12,368 nt of DNA from Methanimicrococcus sp. Its GTDB lineage: Archaea; Halobacteriota; Methanosarcinia; Methanosarcinales; Methanosarcinaceae. Of this stretch, positions 11,952-12,368 are shown piece after piece. Below the pieces are notes generated by a model. That model was not told the origin of the DNA. It did no database searches and saw nothing but the letters and a program-made list of their open reading frames with translations. Location: assembly GCA_009783635.1 (NCBI GenBank), contig WRDC01000038.1, positions 1-12,368 on the forward strand. The letters are read 5' to 3'. The position numbers and the translations under genes were made by a program. Position 1 is the first letter of the stretch. Each line of letters opens with the position of its first letter.

Positions 11952-12368
11952 TCAGAATGGTAATGTTATCACACAATACAAAAACATTATCCATGACAGT
12001 ATAAATGAAAGCCATGCAAATCCTCTGAGATTGAGTATACCTTCCTTATGAATTAAACAATAAGCAAGATACAATCCGAAAAGGATCGGGAAAAAGCCTG
12101 CAAAAGGAATCCCAAATTCAATTATTTCAAAAATTATTAAAACTGCAAAAGAAATACCGGTTATAGCTGTTAAATATAAAGTAATCCTACTGATCTCTTT
12201 TTCTTTATTTTGGAGCAAGGTTGCATATGAATAATAAAATAATGTAAATGGAAGTATATAAAAAGACCATAAAAATGCCTTAATACCTTCAATCCAAATT
12301 AATGAGCCATGAAAGCTTACCAGAGTAAACAATAAGAAGGTAACACAGCATGATGTAAACCCGACACC
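11952..12368 (-). CDS. Unrecognised multi-pass membrane protein, N-terminus beyond window
   Basis: The frame is open from the right edge to TGA at 11954-11952, giving at least 138 residues. An internal TTG at 12332 could be read as a start, but 12 more in-frame codons reach the edge, so the gene probably begins outside. About five hydrophobic segments can be seen: TSCCVTFLLLFTLVSF, AFLWSFYILPFTLFYY, TLYLTAITGISFAVLII, IPFAGFFPILFGLYLAY and AWLSFILSWIMFLYCVITL. Short charged loops (LQNKEKEISR, HKEGILNLRG) separate them. I recognise no family or catalytic motif. It lies upstream of the L18e cluster on the same strand, with 250 bp and a strong promoter between, so it is probably a separate unit. 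It is more AT-rich than its neighbours. Confidence 0.7.
   Translation of the reverse strand, partial: GVGFTSCCVTFLLFTLVSFHGSLIWIEGIKAFLWSFYILPFTLFYYSYATLLQNKEKEISRITLYLTAITGISFAVLIIFEIIEFGIPFAGFFPILFGLYLAYCLIHKEGILNLRGFAWLSFILSWIMFLYCVITLPF

Overview
The window is archaeal. Its right half holds an archaeal-type ribosomal/RNA polymerase cluster (L18e, L13, S9, RpoN, RpoK, S2) whose products have archaeal rather than bacterial family features. Starts use GGAGG or AGGTGA ribosome binding sites, and at least one clear TTTATATT TATA box is visible. The S2 and RNA polymerase sequences, the short ThiC and the PurH suggest a methanogen-related euryarchaeon (class Methanomicrobia, perhaps a host-associated member of Methanosarcinales). 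The exact lineage is inference.

Layout. (1) Positions 1-3314, minus strand: one uninterrupted reading frame of at least 1104 codons that runs off the left edge. It encodes a secreted mosaic surface protein: a long N-terminal extension, a signal anchor, an SdrD/Cna-B-like domain, an ALK-type glycine-rich domain, a second carrier-like domain, a beta-helix-like repeat region and the start of further repeats. Codons 11-29 are built from a 7-bp tandem repeat. Losing or gaining one unit would place a nearby stop in frame, so this is a candidate phase-variable surface gene. (2) 3315-4115: an AT-rich spacer with a 118-bp tandem duplication, 10-bp phased A-tracts, a GC-rich hairpin block and a 12-bp triple repeat that runs into the thiC TATA box. 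(3) 4116-5432, plus: thiC (thiamin pyrimidine synthesis). It converges on 5460-7004, minus, a cytoplasmic protein with about 13 TPR units. (4) 7005-7287: a divergent promoter region, then purH (7288-8913, plus, TTG start), for the last two steps of IMP synthesis. (5) 8914-9231: an array of about 3.5 copies of a 61-64 bp repeat, each with a T-tract and several with a hairpin, apparently a multi-terminator between purH and the convergent ribosomal cluster. (6) 9232-11686, minus: the L18e-L13-S9-RpoN-RpoK-S2 cluster, with a long leader (11687 to about 11848). (7) 11952-12368, minus: the C-terminal part of an unrecognised multi-pass membrane protein.

The six-gene cluster supplies ribosome and RNA polymerase subunits from one main promoter. 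thiC and purH are single-gene biosynthetic units. AIR, a purine-pathway intermediate, is the substrate of ThiC, so thiamin and purine synthesis are metabolically linked, though the two genes are separate transcription units here. The most novel signals are the heptanucleotide switch in the surface gene, the terminator-like repeat array after purH and the repeat-rich 3.3-4.1 kb spacer.
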